In this document: positions 8,055 through 16,950 of the stretch, in pieces | How the letters are laid out: the number at the start of each line of letters is the position of its first letter | Position numbering within the stretch: position 1 is the first letter of the stretch | From: Selenomonas sp. | Lineage (GTDB): Bacteria > Bacillota > Negativicutes > Selenomonadales > Selenomonadaceae | NCBI GenBank assembly: GCA_022773585.1 | Contig: JALEZZ010000069.1 | Coordinates: 18,124 to 82,123, forward strand | Length of the DNA stretch: 64,000 nucleotides | Direction: 5' to 3' | Translations under genes and position numbers: made by a program | Notes under the pieces: model-generated | What the model was told of the DNA's origin: nothing | The model's input: the letters and a program-made list of their open reading frames with translations, nothing else | The model's database searches: none

Positions 8055-9776
8055 TCAATACTGGAACTTCTGCAGCGACTCGGAGAGCTTCTGCGCGAGC
8101 TGGGCGAGCGATTCGCTCGCGGTCGCGATTTCGCCTGCGGACGCGCTCTGCTGCTCGGACGCCGCCGAGACGCTTTCCATCTCGTTGACGACCTTGCCGC
8201 CGTTGCCGGCAATCTGCTGCGTCTTTTCCTGCACGACGCCGGTCTGCGTGCCGACCTGCTGGAGCTCGGCGACCATGTCGTTCGCGCTCTTTGCGACGTT
8301 CTGGACGGCCGTCTCGATTTCGGCGAACGCGTCTTTCAGCTGGGCGACAGCCGCCGTGCCGCTCTGGACGGCCTCGCTGCCGGACTGCATGGAGGCGACG
8401 GCCGCGTCGGTGTCCTTCTGGATGCCCGTGATGAGGTCCGTGATCTGCTGGGCCGCCGTCTGGCTGGCCTCGGCGAGCTTGCGGACCTCGTCAGCGACGA
8501 CGGCGAAGCCGCGACCGTGCTCGCCTGCGCGGGCCGCCTCAATGGCGGCGTTCAGCGCGAGGAGGTTCGTCTGCTCCGCGATGCCCGAGATGGTCTCGAC
8601 AATCGAGCCGATTTGCTGCGAGCTCTTGCCGAGCTGGTCGACCGTCTGCGCGCTGCTCTTGACAATGGCCTCGACGCTCTCGATGTCATGGACGGCATCC
8701 ATGACGCTCCTGCCGCCCTCGACGGCACGGCTGTGCGCCGTCTTTGCATCGCCCTCGACCGCATCGGCCGTCGCATGCAGGCGGTCGACGGACGTGACGG
8801 TCTTGCCGACGCTTTCCTCGGAATCCTCGATGTACTGCTGCTGCTCGGCCGACGCCTGCGCCGCGCTCGTGACGCTGTTCGCGACCTGCTCCGACGCCTG
8901 CGCGCTCTGGTGCGCGCTCGCCGTGAGCTCCTCGGACGCCGCCGCGAGATGCTGCGCCGTCTCGTTCGTCGTCTTCATAAGGCCGGAGACCGTGCGGCAC
9001 ATATCAGCGAAATCATGCAGCATCTCGCCAAACTCGTCGCCGCGCTCCGTCTGATAACCCGTCTCGCGGAAATCACCATCGCGCATCTTGCGGCAGGCGC
9101 TGACGATGGCCGTGAGCGGCTCCATAATCTTCTTCGCAATCGTGATGCAGGCCGCGAGCAGGATGACGAGGATGATGACGACCATGATGATGATGTTACG
9201 GATCGTCGCGGACGTGTCCGCATCTGTCTTCGCCTTGAGGTCGATGGCTTTCTGATGCTCCATCTGCCCGAGCTTCGCGAAGTTCGTGCCGAGCACGCCG
9301 CCCTGCTTCGTGCCAGTCGCTGAATACGTCGCGAGCGCTTCGTCATACTGGCCGGCCAGCGACTGCTGCACCGACTTGTCGAGCGTCGCATGGAAATCCT
9401 TCCAGTTGCCCTTGATCGTCTCCATCAGGGCGTCCGTTTCCGGGTCCTTGATGGGGATTGCATCGTATCCCGCGATGCTGTCCTCGACCATCTTGACGCC
9501 CGTCTCATACTTTCCCTTGAGATCCTGCAGGCGCGCGTTGTCATTGCGGCACGTCGTCATGACGACCGCCATGCCCTGCGCGTAGCGCGCGCCCGTCATT
9601 GCCGTGCCGACGTAATCGTGGCTCTGCACGCTCGACTCGTACATCGTGTTGATGTCTTCCTGCGCCGACCTGAGGCCCATGTATCCCGCGATGCTCGTGC
9701 CCAGGAGGCCCACGACGGCAATCATGCCGAGCAGGAACAGCTTGTAGGCGACCTTCATGTCATCCAACCATCTCAT
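8055..9776 (-). CDS. Methyl-accepting chemotaxis protein
   Basis: 573 residues. Inner-membrane chemoreceptor that signals to CheA/CheW. First membrane helix at about residues 11-32, an extracellular four-helix-bundle-type sensor (about 33-190), second membrane helix about 192-212 ([19 protein letters not shown]), HAMP about 213-265, then the cytoplasmic coiled coil. The signalling tip [20 protein letters not shown] followed by [16 protein letters not shown] is intact. It stands alone; no other chemotaxis gene is in the window. Ligand unknown. No C-terminal CheR-binding pentapeptide (ends LQKFQY). Confidence 0.95.
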   Translation of the reverse strand: MRWLDDMKVAYKLFLLGMIAVVGLLGTSIAGYMGLRSAQEDINTMYESSVQSHDYVGTAMTGARYAQGMAVVMTTCRNDNARLQDLKGKYETGVKMVEDSIAGYDAIPIKDPETDALMETIKGNWKDFHATLDKSVQQSLAGQYDEALATYSATGTKQGGVLGTNFAKLGQMEHQKAIDLKAKTDADTSATIRNIIIMVVIILVILLAACITIAKKIMEPLTAIVSACRKMRDGDFRETGYQTERGDEFGEMLHDFADMCRTVSGLMKTTNETAQHLAAASEELTASAHQSAQASEQVANSVTSAAQASAEQQQYIEDSEESVGKTVTSVDRLHATADAVEGDAKTAHSRAVEGGRSVMDAVHDIESVEAIVKSSAQTVDQLGKSSQQIGSIVETISGIAEQTNLLALNAAIEAARAGEHGRGFAVVADEVRKLAEASQTAAQQITDLITGIQKDTDAAVASMQSGSEAVQSGTAAVAQLKDAFAEIETAVQNVAKSANDMVAELQQVGTQTGVVQEKTQQIAGNGGKVVNEMESVSAASEQQSASAGEIATASESLAQLAQKLSESLQKFQY

Positions 9777-9994
9777 GCTACCATCCCTTTCTCAAAAAAT
9801 CTTCCCAAACAACGCATTCCCATAACGAAATCTCTACAAAATCCATGCTGGTTCCTCATGGATTGGAATTCCCGTCTGTATGAATAGAAATTCGCGACAA
9901 CAAGCCGCTTTCCTGCTTGCTGCCGCGAAAATAAAGCAAAGTTAATGAATCCCGACGTTTGCCCCAGCACGCTGGACAGACATCCGTACACGCA

Positions 9995-11440
9995 TCACCA
10001 CTGCCGCCGCGTCCGCCAGAACTCCGGCCGCAGCATGACGAGGAGCGTCAGGATCTCGAGGCGGCCTAAGAGCATCTCAAAGCAGAGCACCGCTTTCATC
10101 ACGTCGGGAAAGCCCGCGAATGTCTGCGTCGCGCCCGCCACGCCGAACGCCGGCCCCACGTTGCCGAGCGTCGTGACGCTGATGCCGATCGCATCAAAGA
10201 GCGGCACGTCCATGAGCGTGTAAAAGAGCGCGAACACCGTGATTGTCATGAGATATAAGAAGAAAAAATAGCCCACGCGGTGCAGTTCCGACACGCCGAC
10301 CTTGTGCCCGTTCATCCGCACGACTGCGAGCGCGCGCGGATGGAGCTTCTCGCGCAGGATGTTCGCCGCGTTCTTGACGAGGAGCACGGCCCGCGTCACC
10401 TTGAACCCGCCCGCCGTCGAGCCCGCGCAGCCGCCGATGAAAAGGAGGAGCAGCAGCACGCACTTCGAAAGCGGCGGCCACGTATCGAAATCCGCTGACA
10501 CGAAGCCCGTCGTCGAAAGCGACGTCACCTGGAACACCGCAAAGCGCAGCGCCCCGCCCGCCGTCAGGCCCTGCGCCATCACGAGATTCGCAGCCACCAA
10601 GAGCGTCGCGACCACGATGATGCCAAGGTACGCGCGGAACTCCGTATTGCGCACGAGCGCATGCGGCCCCTTTTTCCAGACCTTGTAATACAGCGCGAAA
10701 TTGCCGCCCGCAAGGAACATAAAGAGAGACATCCAGCCCTCAATCCAGACATTGTCGATCGCCATCGCATTCGCGTCGTACGTCGAAAAGCCGCCCGCGC
10801 CGAGCGTCGCAAGCGCATGATTGACCGCCGTCACCGCATCCATGCCGCAGAGCCAGAGAATCACGGCGCAGAGCACCGTCAACGCCGTGTAGATGCGAAA
10901 GAGCGCACCCGTCATCTCCCGCAGCCGCGGCATCACGCGCTCGTGGCCCGACGACTCCGCATTGTACATGTGGACCGTGCTCTGCCCCGCCTGCGGCAGG
11001 AGCGCGATGAAGATGACGATGATGCCGAGCCCGCCGAACCACTGCGTCAGGCTCCGCCAGAACAGGATGCTCTGTGGCAGCGTCTCGATGGACGGCAGCA
11101 CCGTCTCGCCCGTCGTCGTGAAGCCCGAAATGCTCTCGAAGAACGCATCGAGGAAGCCGAGATGCCCGCCGAACACATACGGCATCATGCCGAGCACCGT
11201 CGCCACGCCCCAGCCGAGCCCCGTGATCGCGATGCCCTCGCGCATCGTGATGGCCTCCACCTTTGCCCGCGCATGCGAAACCAAGAGCGCCCAGACCGCG
11301 AGCGACAGTCCGATGGAAAGCGCAAACGCCCGCGCACTCTCCTCGCCCCAAAGGAGCGCCAGGAAAAGCGGCACGCAAAGCACCGCCATCGACGCCAGCA
11401 CGAGCCTTGCCAGCACATAATTCACCACGCGCAAGTCCAT
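9995..11440 (-). CDS. trkH: TrkH-type potassium uptake channel subunit, copy 1
   Basis: 481 residues, polytopic inner-membrane protein forming the K+ pore of Trk/Ktr systems, gated by a TrkA/KtrA ring. Four pore-loop filters are visible: SGFTTTGET, TLGAGGFST, SLSTTGFVS and TLGNVGPAFG, each with the conserved glycine, and GGCAGSTAGGFKVTR after the third. No trkA gene is adjacent; the only trkA in the window is at 40.2 kb, next to a second trkH. The start ATG at 11440 is preceded by GGGAGG. Likely a stand-alone unit served by the distant trkA. Confidence 0.93.
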   Translation of the reverse strand: MDLRVVNYVLARLVLASMAVLCVPLFLALLWGEESARAFALSIGLSLAVWALLVSHARAKVEAITMREGIAITGLGWGVATVLGMMPYVFGGHLGFLDAFFESISGFTTTGETVLPSIETLPQSILFWRSLTQWFGGLGIIVIFIALLPQAGQSTVHMYNAESSGHERVMPRLREMTGALFRIYTALTVLCAVILWLCGMDAVTAVNHALATLGAGGFSTYDANAMAIDNVWIEGWMSLFMFLAGGNFALYYKVWKKGPHALVRNTEFRAYLGIIVVATLLVAANLVMAQGLTAGGALRFAVFQVTSLSTTGFVSADFDTWPPLSKCVLLLLLFIGGCAGSTAGGFKVTRAVLLVKNAANILREKLHPRALAVVRMNGHKVGVSELHRVGYFFFLYLMTITVFALFYTLMDVPLFDAIGISVTTLGNVGPAFGVAGATQTFAGFPDVMKAVLCFEMLLGRLEILTLLVMLRPEFWRTRRQW

Positions 11441-11469
11441 GGAGGGACCTCCCTTCCTGCCGATTTCTC

Positions 11470-11605
11470 TTGAAAATTCCAGGCGTCTGATGTAAAATAC
11501 GTAGTAAGAGAAGCAACCACCGGTTGACGGTTGGTCGCCTCGCGCAGTTGGTTATCTCATAGACATAACCGCCTTAGGTTGGTTCCCGGGGGCGGTTATT
11601 GTTTT
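11470..11605 (+). ncRNA. Putative antisense RNA (antitoxin) of type I locus 1
   Basis: Promoter TTGAAA (11470-11475), 17 bases, TAAAAT (11493-11498). The transcript would begin near 11505 and run into the 3' end of the convergent peptide gene, with a shared hairpin AACCGCC/GGGCGGTT (about 11567-11597) acting as terminator (ATTGTTTT follows). Confidence 0.5.
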
Positions 11606-11661
11606 CTCAACACAAATAAAATGCAGAGCATCAGGAAAAGGACGACAATCGTCTCTCCCAT
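11596..11661 (-). CDS. 21-residue hydrophobic peptide, candidate type I toxin (locus 1)
   Basis: Reads MGETIVVLFLMLCILFVLRK plus a final Gln: one membrane-spanning helix with a basic tail, the usual form of holin-like type I toxins. GAGGTG lies seven bases before the ATG. The minus-strand promoter is TTGCAA (11778-11783), 18-base spacer, AGTATA complement (11754-11759), giving a leader of about 85 bases. The mRNA would end at the hairpin shared with the convergent RNA from 11505. It is less like the standard MTTYE-type peptides than locus 3, so the toxin call is an inference from architecture. Confidence 0.5.
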   Translation of the reverse strand: MGETIVVLFLMLCILFVLRKQ

Positions 11662-11763
11662 CCGAATCACCTCGCTCTCAAGGTATTCCGACCTTTCTGC
11701 GAGGCGCAAAACTCCAACCGCCGACCGCTTGGTAGCTGCTTCTCATACAGATTAGTATACAAC

Positions 11764-11800
11764 ACCCCGCATACATCTTGCAAGATGTATGCGGGGTGTG
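11764..11800. repeat. Perfect palindrome upstream of peptide gene
   Basis: CACCCCGCATACATCTTG joined to its exact complement with no loop. It holds the -35 box of the peptide promoter and could serve as terminator for the 11853-12491 gene or as an operator. Confidence 0.6.
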
Positions 11801-11852
11801 CTGTTTGATAACAAACATACTCGACAACTGTTGATGCTTGCGCGTTACAAGC

Positions 11853-12491
11853 TCACTGAAAGCCTGAAACTATAGCTTCTACCGCTCCTTCATCCGGCGT
11901 CATGCGGAGCTGCTGCATATCTATGAACTCCCAATTCATATCAACTTCTCCATACCATCGCCGCTCTGGCCGTGCACGAAGCGTAACGAGGTACTCGCGC
12001 ACAATATGTTGCGGTTGTATGCCAGGATGAATAGACGATGAAAGCTCAATCTGAACGACCGTCTGCGTCTGATAAACGCCATTGCCTTTATAGATGACGC
12101 GATCCTCCACTTTTTTCTTCTTCGACGCAATGCTGAGATCATATTTTTTCTCAAAACTCTTCTCTTGGAACCCAAGCTGCTGCCAAACCACAGCCTCACG
12201 CTCTTTCAGAAACTTGTCCGCCTGCTTTTCTGCCGCCTCAAGATAATCATCGGTTGCAAACGCCGCATCATCTGGCATTGAAAACTGCATGTGAATATCT
12301 GTCACAGCCTGGCTGAGCGCTGCTGTAGTAGCGAAAACACAAGCAGAAAGATGTACATCGACCGCCATACCGGCTCCAGCGACTGGCGCTACCTTGATCC
12401 GAACGGTTGCTGGGCCGAGACCGGCATCAGTATGCCCGCTGGCGAAAAAGCCTTCGAACTTGCCTATGGGATGGAGTTCTACCATCTGCAC
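11853..12491 (-). CDS. Hypothetical protein, no recognised family
   Basis: 212 residues if it begins at GTG 12491, 210 from ATG 12485; neither has a convincing ribosome-binding site, so the true N-terminus is uncertain. The sequence starts VELHPIGKFEGFFASG, carries a lysine-rich helical middle (KQADKFLKEREAVVWQQLGF, SIASKKKKVEDRVIYKG) and a beta-rich end (VQIELSSSIHPG, MNWEFIDMQQLRMTPDEGAV). No signal peptide or membrane segment. Terminator-like hairpins border it on both sides, so it is probably monocistronic. I do not recognise it. Confidence 0.5.
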   Translation of the reverse strand: MQMVELHPIGKFEGFFASGHTDAGLGPATVRIKVAPVAGAGMAVDVHLSACVFATTAALSQAVTDIHMQFSMPDDAAFATDDYLEAAEKQADKFLKEREAVVWQQLGFQEKSFEKKYDLSIASKKKKVEDRVIYKGNGVYQTQTVVQIELSSSIHPGIQPQHIVREYLVTLRARPERRWYGEVDMNWEFIDMQQLRMTPDEGAVEAIVSGFQ

Positions 12492-12563
12492 TGATCTGGC
12501 AGTTCTGGGGCGTCGGCTATTCCGAGCTCTGATTCCTCATCGCAACAAAATATCTGCAAAGGA

Positions 12564-12609
12564 AAGCTGCCGTATCGAAGACGTATTTCCATCTTCGATA
12601 CGGCAGCTT
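12564..12609. terminator. Terminator downstream of nagZ-like gene
   Basis: AAGCTGCCGTATCGAAGA (12564) pairs with TCTTCGATACGGCAGCTT (ends 12609) around a ten-base loop; short T/A tracts on both sides, so it may work in either direction. Confidence 0.7.
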
Positions 12610-12640
12610 GCTATTTCCCGGTTCACATAAAATGAATCCG

Positions 12641-13855
12641 TCACAGTTCGTGCGCAATTTTCGCCTTGACGATACGCTTCACGGACGCATCAATCTGCGC
12701 CTCGCTGATCTCGCCATTCTGCGCGGCTTCGAGAATGCCCATGTAGATGTCATTTTCGTGCTCGTATTCATGGCAGACCATGACGATGTCGACGCCCGCC
12801 TTCACAGCATTGACACCGAGCTGGCGGTAGGGCGCATGGTTCGCCACCGCACCCATTTCCATATCATCCGTGATAATGATACCCTGATATCCCATCTTCT
12901 CGCGCAGGAGGTCCGTGACGACGGCACGGGACTGGCTCGCGCTGTGCTCGGTGTCGATGGCGGGGTAGATGAGGTGCGAGACGAGGATGAACATGCTCTC
13001 CGGCTTGCGCGTCTCGATCATTTTCCGGAATGGCGCGAGGTCTTCAGCTTCGAGCGTCTGCATCGAGGCATCGACCGTCGAGACCTCCTTATGCGAGTCC
13101 ACGCGCCCTTTGCCGATGCCGGGGAAATGCTTGAGCGCATAAAGGACGCCCGCAGTTTCATAGCCATCGGCCGCGCGGCCGACGAAGGATGTCACCTTCG
13201 TCGCGTCCTTTGAAAATGAGCGGCGGTCCGGCGAACCGACGTCAGCGACCGGCGCAAAGTTCACATTGATGCCGAGGGCTTTGAGCGCCTTGCCCGTTTT
13301 TTCTGCACTGCGTCCTGCCTCGGTCGGGTCACCCGTCTGGCCGATTTCGAGCTGCGACGGCGGCGGCGCGATGAAAGACTTGCCGCGCACGACGTCGCCG
13401 CCTTCTTCGTCGATGCCGATGAAGAGCGGCACTTTCTGATGCGCTTCCTCGCCCTGCGCGTAGTCCTGCATGTGCGAGATAAAGGCTTTCGTCTGCTCCG
13501 CGCTTTCGAGGTTGCGGTCAAAGAGCAGCACGCCGCCGATATGGAACTGGCGCAGCATGAACTTGCTGTCGTCCGTGAGGTCTGTGCCCTGCACGCCGAT
13601 CATCACCATCTGGCCGACCTTCTCCGTCAGCGACATCTCGCGGACGATAGCATCCGCCTGTTCGTCGAGCGTCTGCGGTGCCTTCGCCACGCCAGACGAC
13701 GCCGCCTGCTGCGAGCCGCGCACCTCTCTGTCCGTGAGCGCACGGCTCGCATAGAGCGCACCGCAGAGGACGGCGAGGAGGACGATGAAAGCGGCAGCAA
13801 GCATGAGATATTTCCTGCTCGAAGATTTTTTTCTTGAGGGTCTGGAGGCTTTCAC
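12641..13855 (-). CDS. nagZ: Glycoside hydrolase family 3 beta-N-acetylhexosaminidase (NagZ-like), membrane-anchored
   Basis: 404 residues, GTG start at 13855 with AAGGAG upstream. A basic N-terminus followed by one hydrophobic helix (residues 16-35) anchors or exports it, so it acts outside the cytoplasm. The GH3 core starts near residue 63 (DAIVREMSLTEKVGQMVMIG). NagZ hallmarks: KHFPGIGKGRVDSH with the loop histidine acid/base, GIDEEGG substrate strand, and the nucleophile Asp in IITDDMEMGA. It removes GlcNAc from muropeptides in cell-wall recycling. Proteobacterial NagZ is cytoplasmic; the exported form is typical of Gram-positive-derived lineages. Confidence 0.9.
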   Translation of the reverse strand: MKASRPSRKKSSSRKYLMLAAAFIVLLAVLCGALYASRALTDREVRGSQQAASSGVAKAPQTLDEQADAIVREMSLTEKVGQMVMIGVQGTDLTDDSKFMLRQFHIGGVLLFDRNLESAEQTKAFISHMQDYAQGEEAHQKVPLFIGIDEEGGDVVRGKSFIAPPPSQLEIGQTGDPTEAGRSAEKTGKALKALGINVNFAPVADVGSPDRRSFSKDATKVTSFVGRAADGYETAGVLYALKHFPGIGKGRVDSHKEVSTVDASMQTLEAEDLAPFRKMIETRKPESMFILVSHLIYPAIDTEHSASQSRAVVTDLLREKMGYQGIIITDDMEMGAVANHAPYRQLGVNAVKAGVDIVMVCHEYEHENDIYMGILEAAQNGEISEAQIDASVKRIVKAKIAHEL

Positions 13856-13910
13856 GCAATCAAAACTCCTTCAATGCTTCATTTTCCTTCTTCTACACCC
13901 ATCACTGCAA

Positions 13911-14527
13911 TCAGTCGTGCAGGCTTTCAAAATCCTTTCCCGATGGCAGCGTGCCTCGAAGTGCTTCCGGCAGTTCCTGCGTCAGCTGATAGGCGCTCAC
14001 ACCCATGGGCTTTGTCATGTCGCGCAGGGAATATTCTGCGATGACATCGTTCTTGCCTTTGCAGAGGATGAGGCCGATGGTCGGCGCGTCGCCTTCGCCA
14101 CGCATCTGGCTGTCGACAGCGGACAGATAGAAATTCAGCTTGCCCGCATACTCCGGCTGGAACTCGCCTGTCTTGAGCTCGATGACGAAATAACAATGCA
14201 GCTTCACATTGTAGAACAAGAGGTCGATATAGAAATCTTCTCCGCCGACGACGATGTGGTACTGATGGCCGAGGAAGGCAAAGCCCTGGCCGAGCTCGAG
14301 GAGCATTTTCGTGACGTTGTGAACGAGCAGGTCTTCAAACTCGCGTTCTAGCATGTCCTTCTGAAATCCGATAAAATCAAAAACATAGGGATCCTTCATC
14401 TTGGATATCTTCTTGTGCATACCAGATTCTCTCTTGCTTTGATTTTACTTTGTCGAGAAGCGAGATATTATGCCCCCATGGCAATTTTGCAAAGACCTTT
14501 TGCAAAATCTCCTCATCCGTGATTTCA
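13911..14527 (-). pseudogene. Decayed YhcG/DUF1016 nuclease gene
   Basis: Two pieces of one gene in different frames. From about 14527 to 14420 the sequence reads [20 protein letters not shown] and ends KQERIWYAQ, matching the middle of YhcG-type proteins (PWGH and the RxWY motif). From 14420 a second frame reads ISKMKDPYVFDFIGFQKD and continues through LLELGQGFAFLGHQYHI, FYIDLLFYNVKLHCYFVIEL and IGLILCKGK, the C-terminal PD-(D/E)XK nuclease domain. The N-terminal domain and the WSRxVL segment between the pieces are missing. It begins exactly at the mnmG stop codon. Family members are associated with restriction-like or DNA-repair roles. The 169-residue C-terminal frame might still be translated but lacks a good start. 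Confidence 0.8.
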
Positions 14528-16498
14528 GACGCGAACTTCCTGCTTCTTTCCCGCAGACTCCCGCAACCGTCTCTGCTGCTCCAGCCACACCATGAGCACG
14601 GAGACGTCGGCGGGGGAGACGCCGCTGATGCGGCTGGCCTGGCCGAGGCTTTCGGGGCGGATGCTTGCGAGCTTTTCACGCGCTTCGTCGCGGAGGCTCG
14701 GGACGGTGTTGTAGTCGATGGTATCTGGCAGGCGCTTGGCCTCGAGTTTTTCCATGTGCGCGACCTGCTCCATCTGCTTCTTGATGTAGCCTTCGTAACG
14801 GCTCTGGATCTCGACCTGGTCGCGGACTTCTTTCGCGAGGGCGGGCAGGTCGGGGAGCGCGGTGCGGAGGCTGTCGTAGGTGACTTCCGTGCGCTTCAGG
14901 AGGTCGTAGGCCGTCGTGGCGCTATGGATGGGGGCGATGCCGGCTTCTTCGAGCGCGGCATTCTGCGCGGTGCTCGGCGTCAGCAGCGTGTCGTGGAGCA
15001 GTTTCAGCGCGTCGTCGATGGCGGCTTTTTTCGTCAAAAAACGGTCCCAGCGTTCGTCCGTGACGAGGCCGATGCGGCGGCCGATCGGCGTGAGGCGCAT
15101 GTCGGCGTTGTCCTGCCGCAGCAGCAGGCGATATTCGGCGCGGCTCGTCATCATGCGGTACGGCTCGTGCGTGCCTTTCGTGACGAGGTCGTCGATGAGG
15201 ACGCCGATGTAGGCGTCGGAGCGGCGCAGGACGACAGGGTCTTCGCCCTTGAGGAAGAGCGCGGCATTGATGCCCGCGATGAGCCCCTGTGCAGCCGCTT
15301 CCTCGTAGCCGGACGTGCCATTCGCCTGACCCGCGGAGAAGAAGCCGCGGATGGCCTTGAATTCGAGGCTCGGTTTCAGCTGCGTCGGGTCGATGCAGTC
15401 GTACTCGATGGCGTAGCCCGCGCGCATGACGTGGCAGTGCTCGAGGCCGGGGATGGTATGGAGGAACGCGAGCTGGACGTCCATCGGCATGGACGTGCTC
15501 ATGCCCTGCACGTAGACCTCGTTCGTGTGCAGGCCCTCGGGTTCGAGGAAGAGCTGGTGGCGGTCCTTGTCGGGGAAACGCAGGATCTTCGTCTCGATCG
15601 ACGGGCAGTAGCGCGGGCCGACGCCCTCGATGATGCCGTTCGCCATCGGGGCACGGTCCATGTTGTCGCGCAGGATCTTGTGCGTCGCCTCGTTCGTGTA
15701 CGTGAGGTAGCACGGCACTTGCTCGCGCGTCGTGACGTCAGACAGAAAGGAGAAATTGCGCGCCTCGTCATCGCCGGGCTGTAACTGCATCTTGTCATAA
15801 TCGAGCGTGCGGGCGTCGACGCGGGCAGGCGTGCCGGTCTTGAAGCGCATGAGACGGACGCCAGCCGCCGCGAGGGAGTCGGAGAAATGCATCGCCGGGC
15901 GCTGGCCGTTCGGCCCGCCGCTATAGGTGTGCTCGCCAATGATGATGCGGCCTTTGAGATACGTGCCCGTCGCCATGACGATGGCGGGCGCGAGATAGAC
16001 TTCGCCCGTCTCGACGACGACGCCCTTGACGCGCTTGTTCGGCCCGCAGGCGACAGAAGTGTGTGAGGTTGCATCTGCAACCTCTTTCTGTGTCGGCACA
16101 TCCTCGAGCAAGAGATCGGTGATGAGGATCTGCTTGACGTCGAGGTTCTCCGTGTTCTCGCACGTCTCCTTCATCGTGAACTGGTAAAGCTTCTTGTCAG
16201 CCTGCGCGCGCAGCGCGTGGACGGCCGGGCCCTTGCCCGTGTTGAGCATGCGGAACTGGATGCACGTCTTGTCCGCATTGATGCCCATCTCGCCGCCAAG
16301 CGCATCAACTTCTCGCACGAGATGCCCTTTCGCCGGCCCGCCGACGGACGGGTTGCACGGCATCAGCGCGATGTTGTCCATCGAAAGCGTCGCAAGGAGC
16401 GTCCGCTGCCCCATGCGCGCCGCCGCCAGCGCCGCCTCGACGCCGGCATGCCCCGCACCGATCACGATGACGTCATAGTTTCCTGCAATGAATTGCAT
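14525..16498 (-). CDS. mnmG: tRNA uridine-5-carboxymethylaminomethyl modification enzyme MnmG (GidA)
   Basis: 657 residues, a little longer than the usual ~630. FAD-dependent partner of MnmE; together they install the cmnm5 group at U34 of tRNAs. Visible: Rossmann [17 protein letters not shown] at the N-terminus, [20 protein letters not shown], two catalytic cysteine-region blocks, [20 protein letters not shown] and the C-terminal helical MnmE-binding region ([16 protein letters not shown]). AGGAGG precedes the ATG. Normally next to mnmE; here mnmE ends 1.3 kb upstream with a plus-strand gene and a peptide locus between. A terminator hairpin sits only 14 bases before its ribosome-binding site (16512-16541). 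Confidence 0.97.
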   Translation of the reverse strand: MQFIAGNYDVIVIGAGHAGVEAALAAARMGQRTLLATLSMDNIALMPCNPSVGGPAKGHLVREVDALGGEMGINADKTCIQFRMLNTGKGPAVHALRAQADKKLYQFTMKETCENTENLDVKQILITDLLLEDVPTQKEVADATSHTSVACGPNKRVKGVVVETGEVYLAPAIVMATGTYLKGRIIIGEHTYSGGPNGQRPAMHFSDSLAAAGVRLMRFKTGTPARVDARTLDYDKMQLQPGDDEARNFSFLSDVTTREQVPCYLTYTNEATHKILRDNMDRAPMANGIIEGVGPRYCPSIETKILRFPDKDRHQLFLEPEGLHTNEVYVQGMSTSMPMDVQLAFLHTIPGLEHCHVMRAGYAIEYDCIDPTQLKPSLEFKAIRGFFSAGQANGTSGYEEAAAQGLIAGINAALFLKGEDPVVLRRSDAYIGVLIDDLVTKGTHEPYRMMTSRAEYRLLLRQDNADMRLTPIGRRIGLVTDERWDRFLTKKAAIDDALKLLHDTLLTPSTAQNAALEEAGIAPIHSATTAYDLLKRTEVTYDSLRTALPDLPALAKEVRDQVEIQSRYEGYIKKQMEQVAHMEKLEAKRLPDTIDYNTVPSLRDEAREKLASIRPESLGQASRISGVSPADVSVLMVWLEQQRRLRESAGKKQEVRV

Positions 16499-16511
16499 GT
16501 TCGTCCTCCTA

Positions 16512-16541
16512 GCAAAAAAGCCCGCTCTCCCGAGCGGGCTT
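16512..16541 (-). terminator. Intrinsic terminator in the mnmG leader
   Basis: AAGCCCGCTC-TCCC-GAGCGGGCTT hairpin, followed on the minus strand by six T (16514-16519), then AGGAGG and the mnmG ATG. No promoter is visible between it and mnmG, so mnmG seems to depend on read-through (attenuation). Its right arm also carries the -35 box of the plus-strand peptide promoter. Confidence 0.75.
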
Positions 16542-16568
16542 GAAAGTTCATTGGCTCCATGGTATCAT
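16540..16568 (+). promoter_or_regulatory. Promoter of peptide locus 2
   Basis: TTGAAA (16540-16545), 17 bases, TATCAT (16563-16568). Start near 16575, about 45 bases before the ATG. Confidence 0.7.
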
Positions 16569-16619
16569 GAAGACGCCGACGGAGCCGGTTTCTTCCTTCG
16601 AACGGAAGGAGGGATCCGC

Positions 16620-16691
16620 ATGAGCCCATACGAAAAGCTGGCATTACTGCTAGCCATTCTGAAACTCTTGCACGATTACCTCAATAAGTAA
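16620..16691 (+). CDS. 23-residue holin-like peptide, candidate type I toxin (locus 2)
   Basis: MSPYEKLALLLAILKLLHDY plus LNK. The MxxYExL start followed by a short hydrophobic helix is the pattern of 'putative holin-like toxin' peptides of Firmicutes. AAGGAGGG stands eight bases before the ATG. Its own promoter is at 16540-16568 and its mRNA would stop at the hairpin 16749-16775 (five T follow). A perfect promoter on the other strand (16815-16843) fires an RNA across this 3' end. Part of that RNA is similar to the antisense RNA at locus 3 (shared CTTCCTCG...CGAT...AGTCGTA...AAGC block), so the loci are paralogous. Toxicity is inferred. Confidence 0.65.
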   Translation: MSPYEKLALLLAILKLLHDYLNK

Positions 16692-16744
16692 GAATAGAAA
16701 TTGGTTTTAAAGGGTCTCGCTTTCTTACGACTCAAAATCGAAAC

Positions 16745-16843
16745 GAGGAAGCTGACGACACCACACCGTCGGCTTTTTGCGTCGCAAGAAAAGCTGTCCT
16801 TGTTGATAGCCTTATTATACCAAAGGCCGCCTGATGTTTCAAG
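16745..16843 (-). ncRNA. Putative antisense RNA (antitoxin) of type I locus 2
   Basis: Minus-strand promoter TTGAAA (complement at 16838-16843), 17 bases, TATAAT (complement at 16815-16820). The RNA would start near 16809 and cover at least the toxin mRNA terminator (16749-16775); its 3' end is uncertain. Confidence 0.6.
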
Positions 16844-16857
16844 CGGCCTTTTTTCTT
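16825..16857 (+). terminator. Plus-strand terminator after peptide locus 2
   Basis: GGCCGC...GCGGCC hairpin followed by TTTTTT; the -35 box of the opposing antisense promoter lies inside its loop. Confidence 0.75.
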
Positions 16858-16874
16858 TCGTCTGCGTATTTTTC

Positions 16875-16921
16875 TTGACATATGCCAGTAAAAGAGTTAT
16901 ATTTGATTCATGACATATGTC
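16875..16921 (+). promoter_or_regulatory. Promoter and candidate operators of the DUF134 gene
   Basis: TTGACA (16875-16880), 17 bases, TATATT (16898-16903). TGACATATG occurs at 16876-16884, over the -35 box, and again at 16911-16919 just past the start site, 35 bases apart and part of the palindrome GACATATGTC. This suggests control by a DNA-binding protein, possibly the DUF134 protein itself. Confidence 0.6.
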
Positions 16922-16950
16922 GGTATCTTATTCCCGAAAGGAGGCATTCC

